A stretch of 64,000 nt of DNA from NCBI RefSeq assembly GCF_018070465.1, contig NZ_JAGPXT010000019.1:1-64000 (forward strand). Reading direction: 5' to 3'. This stretch comes from Micromonospora sp. C95. GTDB taxonomy: Bacteria > Actinomycetota > Actinomycetes > Mycobacteriales > Micromonosporaceae. Each line of letters starts with the position of its first letter. The first letter of the stretch is position 1. Of the stretch, positions 1 through 8,154 are shown one piece after another. The notes under the pieces are model-generated. The model had not been told where the DNA came from. It was given only the letters and a program-made list of their open reading frames with translations, and ran no database searches. Made by a program: the position numbers and the translations under genes.

Positions 1-14
1 CCACGGCCCGGGGT

Positions 15-36
15 CCGGGCCCGGGCCCGGGCCCGG
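15..36. repeat. GGGCCC short tandem run
   Basis: A run of alternating CCGGG/GGCCC lies just beyond the stop of the RNase D gene, which reads toward it. The run is self-complementary and could fold into a hairpin, so it may act as a terminator for that gene, but it has no T tract. The first 54 bases hold no other gene signal. Confidence 0.5.
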
Positions 37-54
37 AGCGGGGGTGGGGGTGGG

Positions 55-1374
55 TCAGGGGGTGGGGGTCAGGGCGGTGGGGAGGTGGGGGAGGAGGAGG
101 GTGATCTGCCACTCGCGGGCGTGGTGGGCGCGCAGGGCTTCGGCGACGGTGGTGTCGCTGATCTCCTCGGGGGGTTGCCAGGCGACCCGGCGGACGGTGT
201 CGGGCGAGATCAGGTTCTCCGGGGGCAGGTTGTGCTCCCCGGCCACCCGCAACACCACCTCCCGGCAGCGGGTCAGCCGGGCGGCGGCAACCGGGTCCCG
301 CTCCGCCCACCGGTGCGGTGGGGGTGGGCCCTCCACGGTCGGCGCCACCGGCAGGGCATCGTCCGGCAACTGCCGAGCGTCGTCCAGTGCCGCCAGCCAG
401 GTACGCGCCAACCGCCGCACCGACCGACCACCGAAGCCGGGCAGGGTGAGCAGCGCCTTCTCGTCCCTCGGATCCAACTCCGCCGCCGCGACGATGGCCG
501 AGTCGGGCAGCACCCGGCCGGGTGCCGAGTCCCGCCGAGCGGCGATCTGGTCTCGGGCGTACCACAGGGAACGGACCCGGGCCTGTGCCCGCGCGCCCCG
601 GACCCGGTGGATTCCGGACGTCCGTCGCCAGGGTTCGGCGCGTACCCGGGGCGGTCGGGCACCGTTGCGCACGAGCGCGTCGAACTCCTCCGCCGCCCAC
701 TCGGACTTGCCCTGCCGGGCCAACTCCGCGTCGAGCGCGTCGCGTAGGTCGGTCAGCAGCTCGACGTCCAGTGCGGCGTAGGTCAGCCAGGACTCGGGCA
801 GCGGCCGGCTCGACCAGTCCGCCGCGGAGTGGTGCTTCTCCAGGCTGAATCCGAGCACCTGCTCGGTGAGCGCGGCGAGCCCCACCCGCTCGAAGCCGGC
901 CAGCCGCGCCGCCAGCTCGGTGTCGAACAACCGGCGTGGCCGCAGCCCCAGCTCCGCGAGGCAGGGCAGATCCTGGTTCGCCGCGTGCAGCACCCACTCC
1001 GTCTCGGCGATCGCGGCGTCGAGCGTGCTCAGGTCGGGCAGCGGCAGGGGGTCGATCAGCGCGGTGCCGGCACCGGCACGACGCAGCTGGACGAGGTACG
1101 CGCGCTGGCTGTAGCGGTAGCCGGAGGCGCGTTCGGCGTCCAGGGCCACCGGCCCGGCTCCGTCGGCGAAGCGCGCCACCACCTCGGCTAGCTGATCGGG
1201 GGTGGCGACTGGCTCGGGGGTGCCGTCGCGGGGCGCGGTCAGCGGCACGGACTCGCCGCCGGTGGGCTCGGTCCCCGCATCCGAGGGCTCCGACCGCGCC
1301 GACGGCGGGTGCAGCGTGTCGTTTCCCGTACGGCTTGCGGCGGCCCGACGGCGCAGGGGTGGTTCGTCGGTCAC
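55..1374 (-). CDS. rnd: Ribonuclease D with HRDC domain
   Basis: This is a 3'-5' exoribonuclease of the DEDDy superfamily that trims structured RNAs such as tRNA precursors. After a low-complexity N-terminus of about 55 residues, the exonuclease core shows the first acidic pair in VALDAERASGYRYSQRAYL, the second motif around HAANQDLPCL, and the YAALDVELL segment carrying the last Tyr/Asp. An HRDC-like helical region follows at roughly residues 250-330 (VRSLWYARDQIAARRD, then LTLPGFGG). The start is GTG, a few bases after a weak AGGG. The DUF3000 gene lies 78 bp upstream on the same strand, so the two are probably co-transcribed. At 439 residues the length is normal for actinobacterial RNase D. 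Confidence 0.93.
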   Translation of the reverse strand: MTDEPPLRRRAAASRTGNDTLHPPSARSEPSDAGTEPTGGESVPLTAPRDGTPEPVATPDQLAEVVARFADGAGPVALDAERASGYRYSQRAYLVQLRRAGAGTALIDPLPLPDLSTLDAAIAETEWVLHAANQDLPCLAELGLRPRRLFDTELAARLAGFERVGLAALTEQVLGFSLEKHHSAADWSSRPLPESWLTYAALDVELLTDLRDALDAELARQGKSEWAAEEFDALVRNGARPPRVRAEPWRRTSGIHRVRGARAQARVRSLWYARDQIAARRDSAPGRVLPDSAIVAAAELDPRDEKALLTLPGFGGRSVRRLARTWLAALDDARQLPDDALPVAPTVEGPPPPHRWAERDPVAAARLTRCREVVLRVAGEHNLPPENLISPDTVRRVAWQPPEEISDTTVAEALRAHHAREWQITLLLPHLPTALTPTP

Positions 1375-1452
1375 CTGACAACCCTAGTGCGCGAGTGGAT
1401 CGAGTGCCGCCACCCGCCCCCGCCGCGTGTCGGCCTGGTCGCTCGGATGTGC

Positions 1453-2025
1453 TCAGCCGGTGGCGGCCGGGCGGCGTTCGGGCAGGGCGGTGACGCCGGG
1501 CGGCGGCAGGCCGGCGGTGGAGGCGAGCAGCGTGCACCAGGCGTCCAGGTGCGCGGCGAGGTCGACGCCGGTCGGTGTCCAGGAGGCGCGGATCTCGACG
1601 TCGCCGGCCGCGGGCGGCCCGGCCAGCTCACCGAACCGGGTCGACATCGTCTGCGTGATAGTGCCGCCGATGGCCCGGTACGCCGCGTCCTGGGCGTCGA
1701 GGGCGTCGGTCAGCCAGGTCCATCCCACTCCGGGCAGCAGCGGGTCGGCGGCCAGGTCGACCTCCATCTCGGCGGTCACGTAGGTGACCAGCCGCAGCGT
1801 GCCCTGCCACGCCTCGTGCCCGGCCGGATCGTGCAGCAGGATCAGCCGCCCGGACGCCACCTCGTCACCGTCACGCAGCACCGAGGCGGAGAGTGCGAAA
1901 GAGTAGGGGGCCAGCCGCTGCGGTGCCCCCACCTCCTCCAGCAAGATCTCCGGCCGGGGCGTCGCCGACCGGAGCCCTGCGACCGCGCGGGCGAACGTGT
2001 CCGGAAGCGCGATCGGGGGGGCCAT
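1453..2025 (-). CDS. DUF3000 family protein
   Basis: A 190-residue soluble protein of the actinobacterial DUF3000 family, recognised from its N-terminus (FARAVAGLRSATPRPEILLE) and its conserved position between hemE and the RNase D gene. It has no signal peptide, membrane segment or obvious catalytic motif, and its function is unknown. It reads away from hemE and into the RNase D gene, probably as one transcript. The ATG at 2025 is the first in-frame start, and the upstream sequence is the hemE promoter region. The family call rests on remembered sequence and gene order. Confidence 0.82.
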   Translation of the reverse strand: MAPPIALPDTFARAVAGLRSATPRPEILLEEVGAPQRLAPYSFALSASVLRDGDEVASGRLILLHDPAGHEAWQGTLRLVTYVTAEMEVDLAADPLLPGVGWTWLTDALDAQDAAYRAIGGTITQTMSTRFGELAGPPAAGDVEIRASWTPTGVDLAAHLDAWCTLLASTAGLPPPGVTALPERRPAATG

Positions 2026-2115
2026 GCCCGCAGCCTAAGCCGCCGCACGGGTCAGGTCGCGTCGGCACGCCGACGATCGACACCCCGTGATCCACGGATG
2101 CCAACGACGTTGATT

Positions 2116-2171
2116 GTCAGAAAGGGGCCTCTGCTGTACCGGAGGCGTTGACAAGGTGCCCGTCCTTCTAC
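2116..2171. repeat. Imperfect direct repeat upstream of hemE
   Basis: Two related ~25-base units, GTCAGAAAGG...TGTACC (2116-2140) and GTTGACAAGG...TTCTAC (2147-2171), lie in the 204-base gap between the divergent DUF3000 and hemE genes. The first unit with its flank can also fold (GCCTC...GAGGC). The second contains TTGACA, a possible -35 box for hemE, but no convincing -10 follows at the right distance. It resembles intergenic repeats that I remember as common in Micromonosporaceae; that last point is inference. Confidence 0.4.
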
Positions 2172-2229
2172 ATCACAAAGGCGGCGGTGGGCGGGGGGCG
2201 ACGATCGGCCGCGTGGCACGATTGCCGCG

Positions 2230-3327
2230 ATGACCACCGACACCACGGGCACCGCCGCCCGAGACGACGAATCCCGCCCCGGCGGGCCCGCCGATTCGGC
2301 CTTCGTGCGGGCGTGCCGCCGCCGGCCGGTCCCGCACACCCCGGTCTGGTTCATGCGCCAGGCGGGCCGGTCGCTGCCGGAGTACCGCGAGATCCGGGCC
2401 AGCGTGGCGATGCTGGAGTCCTGCCGCCGGCCCGACCTGGTCACGGAGATCACCCTCCAGCCGGTTCGCCGGCACAACGTGGACGCGGCGATCCTGTTCA
2501 GCGACATCGTGGTGCCGGTGGCCGCCGCCGGGGTCGACCTGGACATCGTGCCCGGCACCGGTCCGGTGGTGGCCGAGCCGGTGCGTACCGCCGCCGACGT
2601 CGAACGGATCCGGCTCATCGGCCGCGACGACGTCGACTACGTCGACGAGGCCGTCCGGCTGCTGGTCAAGGAGTTGGGCGACAGGCCGCTGATCGGCTTC
2701 GCCGGTGCCCCGTTCACGCTGGCCAGCTACCTGGTGGAGGGTGGTCCGTCGCGTACCCACGCCAAGACCAAGGCGCTGATGCACGGCGAGCCCGAGCTGT
2801 GGCACGCCCTCGCCGGCCGGCTGGCCGAGGTGACCCTGGCGTTCCTGCGGGTGCAGATCGAGGCTGGTGTGTCGGCGGTACAGCTGTTCGACTCGTGGGC
2901 CGGCGCGCTCTCCGAGGCCGACTACCGCCGGTTCGTGCTGCCCCACTCGACGAAGGTGCTCACCGGGCTCGCCGACGCGGGGGTGCCCCGGATCCACTTC
3001 GGGGTGGGCACCGCCGAACTGCTCGGCGCGATGGGCGAGGCCGGCGCCGACGTGGTCGGCGTCGACTGGCGTACGCCGCTGGACGTCGCGACCCGCCGGA
3101 TCGGGCCGGAGCGGGCCGTGCAGGGCAACCTCGACCCGACCCTGCTGCTCGCCCCGTGGCCGGTGGTGGAGACCGAGGTGCGCCGGATCCTGGAACAGGG
3201 CCGGGCCGCGCCGGGGCACGTGTTCAACCTCGGCCACGGCGTGCTGCCGGAGACCGACCCGGAGGTGTTGACCCGGGTGGTCGCCCTGGTGCACGAGCTG
3301 TCGGCCCGACCGGTCGACCGGGGCTGA
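2230..3327 (+). CDS. hemE: Uroporphyrinogen decarboxylase
   Basis: HemE removes the four acetate carboxyls of uroporphyrinogen III to give coproporphyrinogen III. The 365-residue protein carries the family hallmarks PVWFMRQAGRSLPEYR near residue 37 (active-site Arg), ILFSDIVVP with the catalytic Asp, and GFAGAPFTLASYLVEGG, and ends with FNLGHGVLPETDPE. The ATG at 2230 has no clear Shine-Dalgarno sequence and may be used on a short leader. The next gene starts five bases after the stop, so hemE heads a tight hemE-cgoX-chdC haem operon. The ferrochelatase gene is not in the window. Confidence 0.97.
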   Translation: MTTDTTGTAARDDESRPGGPADSAFVRACRRRPVPHTPVWFMRQAGRSLPEYREIRASVAMLESCRRPDLVTEITLQPVRRHNVDAAILFSDIVVPVAAAGVDLDIVPGTGPVVAEPVRTAADVERIRLIGRDDVDYVDEAVRLLVKELGDRPLIGFAGAPFTLASYLVEGGPSRTHAKTKALMHGEPELWHALAGRLAEVTLAFLRVQIEAGVSAVQLFDSWAGALSEADYRRFVLPHSTKVLTGLADAGVPRIHFGVGTAELLGAMGEAGADVVGVDWRTPLDVATRRIGPERAVQGNLDPTLLLAPWPVVETEVRRILEQGRAAPGHVFNLGHGVLPETDPEVLTRVVALVHELSARPVDRG

Positions 3328-3332
3328 CCGTC

Positions 3333-4742
3333 ATGGCGACGCGGCGGCGGGTGGCGGTGGTCGGCGGCGGCATCGCCGGCCTGGCCGCCGCGGTCCGGTT
3401 GCGCGACCAGGCCCCCGCCGACGTCGACATCACCGTGTACGAGCAGTCCGGCTCGCTCGGCGGCAAGCTGCGCACCGGCGAGCTGGCCGGCGGCCCGGTC
3501 GAGTTCGGCGCCGAATCGTTCCTGATCCGCGACCCGGCCGGCGGGGAGTCCGCCGCCGTGGCCCTGATCCGCCGGCTCGGCCTGGCGGGACGGATCGTCC
3601 ACCCGACCGTCGGGCGGGCGGCGCTGGCCGTCGACGGCGGGCTGCGCCCGATCCCCGGCGGCACGCTTGTCGGCGTACCCGGTGATCTGGACAAGGTGGC
3701 GGCGGTGGCGCGGCCGACCCCGGAGGCCGACCGCGACGGTGGTGGGCCGCTGCTCGGCGACGACCAGGACGTCGCGGTGGGCGCGCTGGTCCGGGCGAGG
3801 TTCGGTGACGAGGTGGTCGACCGGCTGGTCGACCCGATGCTCGGCGGGGTGTACGCCGGCCGGGCCGACGACCTGTCGCTTGTCACCACCATGCCCGCGT
3901 TGGCCCGGGCCGCCCGGGTGGAACACACGCTTGTCGCCGCCGTGCGCGCGGCGCAGGCCGCCGCAGCGCGCGCCCCCGGCGAGCCGGTCTTCGGCACCCT
4001 CGACGGCGGGTTGAGCACCCTTGTCGACGCGGCGGTGGCGGCCAGCGGCGCGACCATCCGTCGCCACGCGGCGGTACGCGAACTCACCCCGACCGGCGCC
4101 GGTTGGCGGCTGACCGTCGGCCCGACCCGCGACCCGGAGCATGTCGACGTGGACGCGGTGGTGCTGGCGGTGCCGGCCCGGCCGGCGGCGCGGCTGCTCG
4201 CCGACGTCGCCCCGGAGGCGGCGAAGGAGATCGGCGGGCTGGACTACGCAAGCGTCGCGCTTGTCACCCTCGCGCTGCCCGGAGCGGTGCTGCCGGACCT
4301 CTCCGGCTTCCTGGTGCCCGCCACCGAAGGACTGCTGGTCAAGGCGTCCACCTTCTTCACCACCAAGTGGGGGCACCTGCGCCGGCCGGACGGGTTGGCC
4401 CTGGTGCGCGCCTCGGTCGGCCGGTACGGCGACGAGGAGCAGTTGCAGCGCCCCGACGAGGACCTCGCCGCCACCGTGCACCGGGAAGTGTCGGCGGTGC
4501 TGGGCGCGCCGCTGCCGGCCCCGGTCGCCGGGCACGTGCAGCGCTGGGGCGGCGCGTTGCCGCAGTACAACCCCGGTCATCTCGACCGGGTCGTCGCCGC
4601 CCGGTCGGCGCTGCGGGCGGCACATCCGACGCTGCGGCTGGCCGGCGCCGGCTACGACGGGGTCGGCATTCCGGTCTGCGTCCGCTCCGGCGAGACGGCG
4701 GCCGAGGAGATCATCACGGCACTGGAAGGATCGGGGAGATGA
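3333..4742 (+). CDS. cgoX: FAD-dependent coproporphyrinogen III oxidase (HemY/HemG type)
   Basis: A 469-residue flavoprotein with an N-terminal dinucleotide-binding motif (VAVVGGGIAGLAAAVRL, residues 7-23) and an E at the end of the second strand (ITVYEQ). The C-terminus has the usual second FAD contact (LRLAGAGYDGVGIPVCVRSG). Such proteins are often labelled protoporphyrinogen oxidase. In Actinobacteria with ChdC they act earlier, oxidising coproporphyrinogen III to coproporphyrin III. That role follows from the known coproporphyrin-dependent pathway and from the chdC neighbour. The ATG at 3333 is chosen because it begins at the FAD motif just after the hemE stop. The open frame upstream is an out-of-frame shadow of hemE. 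Confidence 0.94.
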   Translation: MATRRRVAVVGGGIAGLAAAVRLRDQAPADVDITVYEQSGSLGGKLRTGELAGGPVEFGAESFLIRDPAGGESAAVALIRRLGLAGRIVHPTVGRAALAVDGGLRPIPGGTLVGVPGDLDKVAAVARPTPEADRDGGGPLLGDDQDVAVGALVRARFGDEVVDRLVDPMLGGVYAGRADDLSLVTTMPALARAARVEHTLVAAVRAAQAAAARAPGEPVFGTLDGGLSTLVDAAVAASGATIRRHAAVRELTPTGAGWRLTVGPTRDPEHVDVDAVVLAVPARPAARLLADVAPEAAKEIGGLDYASVALVTLALPGAVLPDLSGFLVPATEGLLVKASTFFTTKWGHLRRPDGLALVRASVGRYGDEEQLQRPDEDLAATVHREVSAVLGAPLPAPVAGHVQRWGGALPQYNPGHLDRVVAARSALRAAHPTLRLAGAGYDGVGIPVCVRSGETAAEEIITALEGSGR

Positions 4743-5440
4743 CCGAGCAGACGAACGCGGCCCGACTGAAGGAACTCAACGACACCATCCGCTACACCAT
4801 GTGGTCGGTGTTCCGGGCCAGCGCGCCGCTGCCGTCGCTGCGCGACAACGTCACCGGCGAGGTCGAGTCGCTGATCGAGGAATTGGCCGGCAAGGACGTG
4901 GTGGTACGCGGCACCTACGACGTGTCCGGGCTGCGCGCCGACGCCGACCTGATGGTGTGGTGGCACTCCTCGTCGAGCGACGCGCTCCAGGACGCGTACC
5001 TGCGGTTGCGGCGGACCGCCCTCGGCCGGGCGATGACCCCGGTCTGGTCGCAGATGGCGCTGCACCGGCCGGCCGAGTTCAACAAGAGTCACATCCCGGC
5101 GTTCCTGGCCGGTGAGGAGGCCCGCGCCTACCTCTGCGTCTACCCGTTCGTCCGGTCGTACGACTGGTATCTGTTGCCCGACGCCGAGCGGCGGGAACTG
5201 CTGGCCGAGCACGGCAAGATGGCTCGTGGCTACCCGGACGTACGGGCCAACACGGTCGCCTCGTTCGCGCTCGGCGACTACGAGTGGATGCTCGCCTTCG
5301 AGGCCGACGAGCTGCACCGGATCGTCGACCTGATGCGTGACCTGCGAGCCTCCCGCGCCCGGTTGCACGTCCGCGAGGAGGTCCCCTTCTACACCGGCCG
5401 TCGCCGCTCGGTCGCCGACATCGTCTCCGCCCTGGCCTGA
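4739..5440 (+). CDS. chdC: Coproheme decarboxylase (HemQ)
   Basis: A 233-residue member of the chlorite dismutase-like fold that uses peroxide to decarboxylate two propionates of iron-coproporphyrin III, giving haem b. Recognisable segments are IRYTMWSVF at the N-terminus, GLRADADLMVWWHS, the YPFVRSYDWYLLP segment that holds the catalytic Tyr of the family, and HGKMARGYPDVRANT, which carries the proximal His. The ATG overlaps the cgoX stop (ATGA), so translation is coupled. Together with hemE and cgoX it defines the coproporphyrin branch. The gene is followed by a strong hairpin. Confidence 0.95.
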   Translation: MTEQTNAARLKELNDTIRYTMWSVFRASAPLPSLRDNVTGEVESLIEELAGKDVVVRGTYDVSGLRADADLMVWWHSSSSDALQDAYLRLRRTALGRAMTPVWSQMALHRPAEFNKSHIPAFLAGEEARAYLCVYPFVRSYDWYLLPDAERRELLAEHGKMARGYPDVRANTVASFALGDYEWMLAFEADELHRIVDLMRDLRASRARLHVREEVPFYTGRRRSVADIVSALA

Positions 5441-5485
5441 GCCGGCCCGCCGGGTCGCCCGCCCGGCTCGTCCACTGAGCCGGGC

Positions 5486-5518
5486 GGGGCCGCGCCTGAG
5501 GGAGTGTGGCGCGGCCCC
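5486..5518. terminator. Hairpin terminator between chdC and LPMO 1
   Basis: GGGGCCGCGCC (5486-5496) pairs perfectly with GGCGCGGCCCC (5508-5518) around an 11-base loop. It lies between two convergent genes and can serve both. A nearly identical copy follows the second LPMO gene at 6874-6906. Confidence 0.8.
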
Positions 5519-5526
5519 GGCCGGGG

Positions 5527-6624
5527 TCAGGTGGTGGCGGTGCAGGTCACCGTCGGTGTGGTCGTGCTGTTGCCGGAGGCCAGGAAGCCGAAGCTGGTGC
5601 TGGCGCCTGCACCTAGGTTGCCGTTGTAGCTGACGTTGGTGGCGGTCACCGTGGAGCCGCTGGAGCTGACTGTGGCGTTCCAGGCCTGGTTGACCTGTTG
5701 GCCGCTGCCGTTGGTCCAGCTCACTCGCCAGCCGCGGATGGCGGCGTTGCCGGCGGTCACCTGGACCTCACCCTGGAATCCGCCGGACCAGGTGGAGGTG
5801 ACCCGGTACGTCGCCGAGCAGGCACCCGTCACCGGCGGGTTGGTGGTGGGCGGGGCAGTGGTCGGCGGGGTGGTGGTCGGTGGCGTGGTGGTCGGCGGCG
5901 TGGTCGTGGGTGGCGTGGTGGTCGGCGGGGTGGTGCCGCCACCGAACTGCACGTCGCTGCAGTGGTAGTACGACTGGTCGAAGTGGCTGGCCTGCCAGAC
6001 GGTGAAGATGATGTGCCGGCCGGTGCGGCCGGGCGCGTTCACCGGAATCTGGATCGACACCCCGTCGACCTCCCGTTGCCACTGCGACGCCGGCGTGTAG
6101 CCGATCTGGCCGACCAGTTCCAGGTCGGACCAGGCCAGTGGCTTGGTGAGCGTGTCCACACCCTGCCGGGTGGCGTACACCCGGAGATAGTCGGCGCCGT
6201 GGCTGGCCTGGTCGAAGAACTTCAACTGGAAGCTGTTGGGGACCGGGGTGGTCCGCCAGGCACCCAAGGTGTCGAGGGCGTTGTAGCGACCGCCCTCGGC
6301 CCGCCCGCCCGAGCAGAGCTGGCCGTTCGGTACGGCCGCCTGGTGGTTGCCGCCCACCCCCTCGCGGAGTTGGCCGTTCCAGTTCCACATGGCGGCCGGG
6401 TTGGCCTGCCAGGCCTGCCAACACATCGGGTCCTCGGTGGCCATCCGCGGGTTCATGTGGTCACCACCCCAGCGTTCCCAGCAGCCGTAGGCGCGGGACC
6501 CGGGGTTGACCGTGGCGCCGTGCGCGGAGACGGGGTTTGTCAGCGCGGTGGTGAGCAGCAACAGGGCGACGGCCGCGACGGCCAGCAGCCAGGCGGCGCG
6601 TGGTGATCTGAGTACGTTCGACAT
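5527..6624 (-). CDS. AA10 LPMO with C-terminal CBM2 (copy 1)
   Basis: A secreted copper enzyme that cleaves cellulose (possibly also chitin) oxidatively. The signal peptide covers residues 1-34 and ends VSA|HG, so His35 becomes the mature N-terminus that forms half of the copper histidine brace. The catalytic domain contains YGCWERWGGD, EDPMCWQAWQ and NHQAAVPNGQLCSGG, and ends HFDQSYYHCSDVQFGGG. It closely resembles the Streptomyces ScLPMO10B type (C1/C4-oxidising, from memory). A Pro/Thr linker (TTPP units) joins it to a CBM2 of about 100 residues. The ATG at 6624 follows GGGGAG. The next gene is a paralogue whose CBM2 is almost identical while the catalytic domains differ by roughly a fifth of residues. 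Confidence 0.93.
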   Translation of the reverse strand: MSNVLRSPRAAWLLAVAAVALLLLTTALTNPVSAHGATVNPGSRAYGCWERWGGDHMNPRMATEDPMCWQAWQANPAAMWNWNGQLREGVGGNHQAAVPNGQLCSGGRAEGGRYNALDTLGAWRTTPVPNSFQLKFFDQASHGADYLRVYATRQGVDTLTKPLAWSDLELVGQIGYTPASQWQREVDGVSIQIPVNAPGRTGRHIIFTVWQASHFDQSYYHCSDVQFGGGTTPPTTTPPTTTPPTTTPPTTTPPTTAPPTTNPPVTGACSATYRVTSTWSGGFQGEVQVTAGNAAIRGWRVSWTNGSGQQVNQAWNATVSSSGSTVTATNVSYNGNLGAGASTSFGFLASGNSTTTPTVTCTATT

Positions 6625-6658
6625 GGAGCTCCCCAAGGGAATCGTCAGTTCGCGACTG

Positions 6659-6690
6659 CGCCCGGACGCTCGGGAGTTGCCTCTCCCGTG
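6659..6690 (-). promoter_or_regulatory. Conserved 5' leader hairpin of LPMO 1
   Basis: This block, 35 bases ahead of the start codon, is nearly identical to 8020-8052 at the same distance from LPMO 2. It holds the inverted repeat CGGGAG (6671-6676) / CTCCCG (6683-6688). It probably lies in the transcribed leader. Confidence 0.5.
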
Positions 6691-6762
6691 GCCGATCTGC
6701 GTTGCCCCTGTGGTGTTGGCTCCGGAGGAAGCGTGCCACGAAGCATCGGCGTACGTCAACGC

Positions 6763-6776
6763 GGGAAGCGCTCTCC
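6763..6776. promoter_or_regulatory. LacI-family operator-like palindrome upstream of LPMO 1
   Basis: GGGAAGCGCTCTCC has a perfect AGCGCT core flanked by GG/CC ends. It resembles the CebR consensus TGGGAGCGCTCCCA and lies 139 bases ahead of the LPMO 1 start. A related palindrome lies 133 bases ahead of LPMO 2. Assigning it to CebR is inference. Confidence 0.45.
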
Positions 6777-6873
6777 GGAGCGGGACTCCGGCACCACCAC
6801 CAGACGGGTGCTGGCCACCCGCCCGACTACCGGCGGCCGCTGCCTGACGTGCCGGTTGCCGGCTGAGCCGGGC

Positions 6874-6906
6874 GGGGCCGCGCCCGAGGGAGTGTGGCGC
6901 GGCCCC
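6874..6906 (-). terminator. Hairpin terminator of LPMO 2
   Basis: GGGGCCGCGCC (6874-6884) and GGCGCGGCCCC (6896-6906) form a perfect 11-bp stem, eight bases beyond the LPMO 2 stop. It is a duplicate of the hairpin at 5486-5518 and belongs to the duplicated CBM2/terminator block. Confidence 0.8.
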
Positions 6907-6914
6907 GGCCGGGG

Positions 6915-7985
6915 TCAGGTGGTGGCGGTGCAGGTCATCGTCGGTGTGGTCGTGCTGTTGCCGGAGGCCAGGAAGCCGAAGCTGGTGCTGGCCCCGGCAC
7001 CGAGGTTGCCGTTGTAGCTGACGTTGGTGGCGGTCACCGTGGAGCCGCTGGAGCTGACTGTGGCGTTCCAGGCCTGGTTGACCTGTTGGCCGCTGCCGTT
7101 GGTCCAGCTCACTCGCCAGCTGCGGATGGCGGCGTTGCCGGCGGTCACCTGGACTTCGCCCTGGAATCCGCCGGACCAGGTGGAGGTGACCCGGTACGTC
7201 GCCGAGCAGGCACCCGCCGGTGGCGGGTTGGTGGTCGGCGGGGGAGTGGTCGGTGGCAGCGTGGTCGGTGGGGTCGTGGTGGGCGGAGGGTTGGTTCCGC
7301 CGCCGAACTGCACGTCGCTGCAGATGTAGTACGACTGGTCGGAGTGACTGGCCTGCCAGATCGTGTAGATGACGTGCCGGCCGGTGCGGCCCGGGGCGTT
7401 GACCGGGATCTCGATGGAGACTCCGCCCGGCTCCTGCTGCCACTGCCCGGCCGGCGTGTTGCCGATCTGACCGACCAGTTCCAGGTGCGACCAGGCCAGC
7501 GGGGTGGTCAGCGCGTCGTAGCCCTGCCGGGTGGCGTACACCCGGATGTAGTCGGCGCCGTGGCTGGCCTGGTCGTAGAACTTGAGCCGGAAGCTGTTGC
7601 CGACCGAGGTGGTCCGCCAGGCGCCCGGCACGTCCATCGCCCGGTAGCGGCCGTTCTCGGTGCGTCCGCCGGAGCAGAGTTGGCCGTTCGGGATGGCGGC
7701 CTGGTGGTTGCCGGCCACGCCCTCGCGGTAGAGGCCGTTCCAGTTCCACATGGCGTTGGTGTCGGTCTGCCAGGCCTGCCAGCACATCGGGTCCTCGGTG
7801 GCCATCCGGGGGTTCTGGAAGTCACCGCCCCAGCGCTGCCAGCAGCCGTAGTTGCGGGAGATGGGGTTGGCCACCGAGCCGTGCGCGGAGGCGGACCGCA
7901 CGAATGCCGTGGAGAGCAGCAGCGTGGCGACGGCCGCGACGGCCAGCAGCCAGAGCGCCCGTGATGATCTGAGCGAGTTGGACAT
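6915..7985 (-). CDS. AA10 LPMO with C-terminal CBM2 (copy 2)
   Basis: This is a paralogue of the gene at 5527-6624, with 356 residues in the same order: signal peptide ending ASA|HG, catalytic domain starting at the copper-binding His, Pro/Thr linker (shorter here), then CBM2. Diagnostic segments are YGCWQRWGGD, EDPMCWQAWQ, LCSGGRTENGRY and DQSYYICSDVQFGGG. By eye the catalytic domains share about 78% of residues, whereas the CBM2 modules differ at only two of about 100. The start follows a GGGGG ribosome site. The gene has its own leader hairpin and operator-like palindromes, so it is probably transcribed separately from copy 1. It is likely part of a cellulose-utilisation response. Confidence 0.93.
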   Translation of the reverse strand: MSNSLRSSRALWLLAVAAVATLLLSTAFVRSASAHGSVANPISRNYGCWQRWGGDFQNPRMATEDPMCWQAWQTDTNAMWNWNGLYREGVAGNHQAAIPNGQLCSGGRTENGRYRAMDVPGAWRTTSVGNSFRLKFYDQASHGADYIRVYATRQGYDALTTPLAWSHLELVGQIGNTPAGQWQQEPGGVSIEIPVNAPGRTGRHVIYTIWQASHSDQSYYICSDVQFGGGTNPPPTTTPPTTLPPTTPPPTTNPPPAGACSATYRVTSTWSGGFQGEVQVTAGNAAIRSWRVSWTNGSGQQVNQAWNATVSSSGSTVTATNVSYNGNLGAGASTSFGFLASGNSTTTPTMTCTATT

Positions 7986-8019
7986 GGAACCCCCAGGGGG
8001 AGTCGTCGGATCTCGACAT

Positions 8020-8052
8020 CGCCCGGACGCTCGGGAGTTGCCCTCCCCCGTG
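8020..8052 (-). promoter_or_regulatory. Conserved 5' leader hairpin of LPMO 2
   Basis: This block matches 6659-6690 almost base for base and sits at the same 35-base distance from the start codon. GGGAG (8033-8037) pairs with CTCCC (8043-8047). The conserved spacing in the two paralogues suggests a role in the mRNA leader. Confidence 0.5.
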
Positions 8053-8117
8053 CCGTCGGTGTGGCCCTCGTGCGCTGACTCGGAAGGATGGCACGTTCAA
8101 TCGTTTACCGTCAATGG

Positions 8118-8131
8118 GGAAAGCGATTTCC
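8118..8131. promoter_or_regulatory. Operator-like palindrome upstream of LPMO 2
   Basis: GGAAAGCGATTTCC is a 14-base palindrome with one mismatched pair. It matches 11 of 14 positions of the site before LPMO 1 and has a comparable distance to the start. It is typical of LacI/GalR-family operators. Confidence 0.45.
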
Positions 8132-8154
8132 TGCACCCGGTGCGAGGGGTCGTC

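Noticed and set aside
15..36. CRISPR or other structured repeat array
   Set aside because: It is a single GGGCCC run without spacers. No direct-repeat/spacer array was found anywhere in the window.
2148..3332. Extended N-terminus for cgoX
   Set aside because: The in-frame extension overlaps hemE in another frame and shows no family similarity. The FAD motif starts right after the ATG at 3333.
6625..7785. Single 752-residue fusion of LPMO 1 with upstream sequence
   Set aside because: The upstream part is an out-of-frame reading of the LPMO 2 gene. A signal peptide, ribosome site and terminator separate the two genes.
5477..7985. Assembly artefact explaining the two LPMO genes
   Set aside because: The catalytic domains differ at many residues, so they are true paralogues. 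Only the CBM2/terminator part is near-identical.
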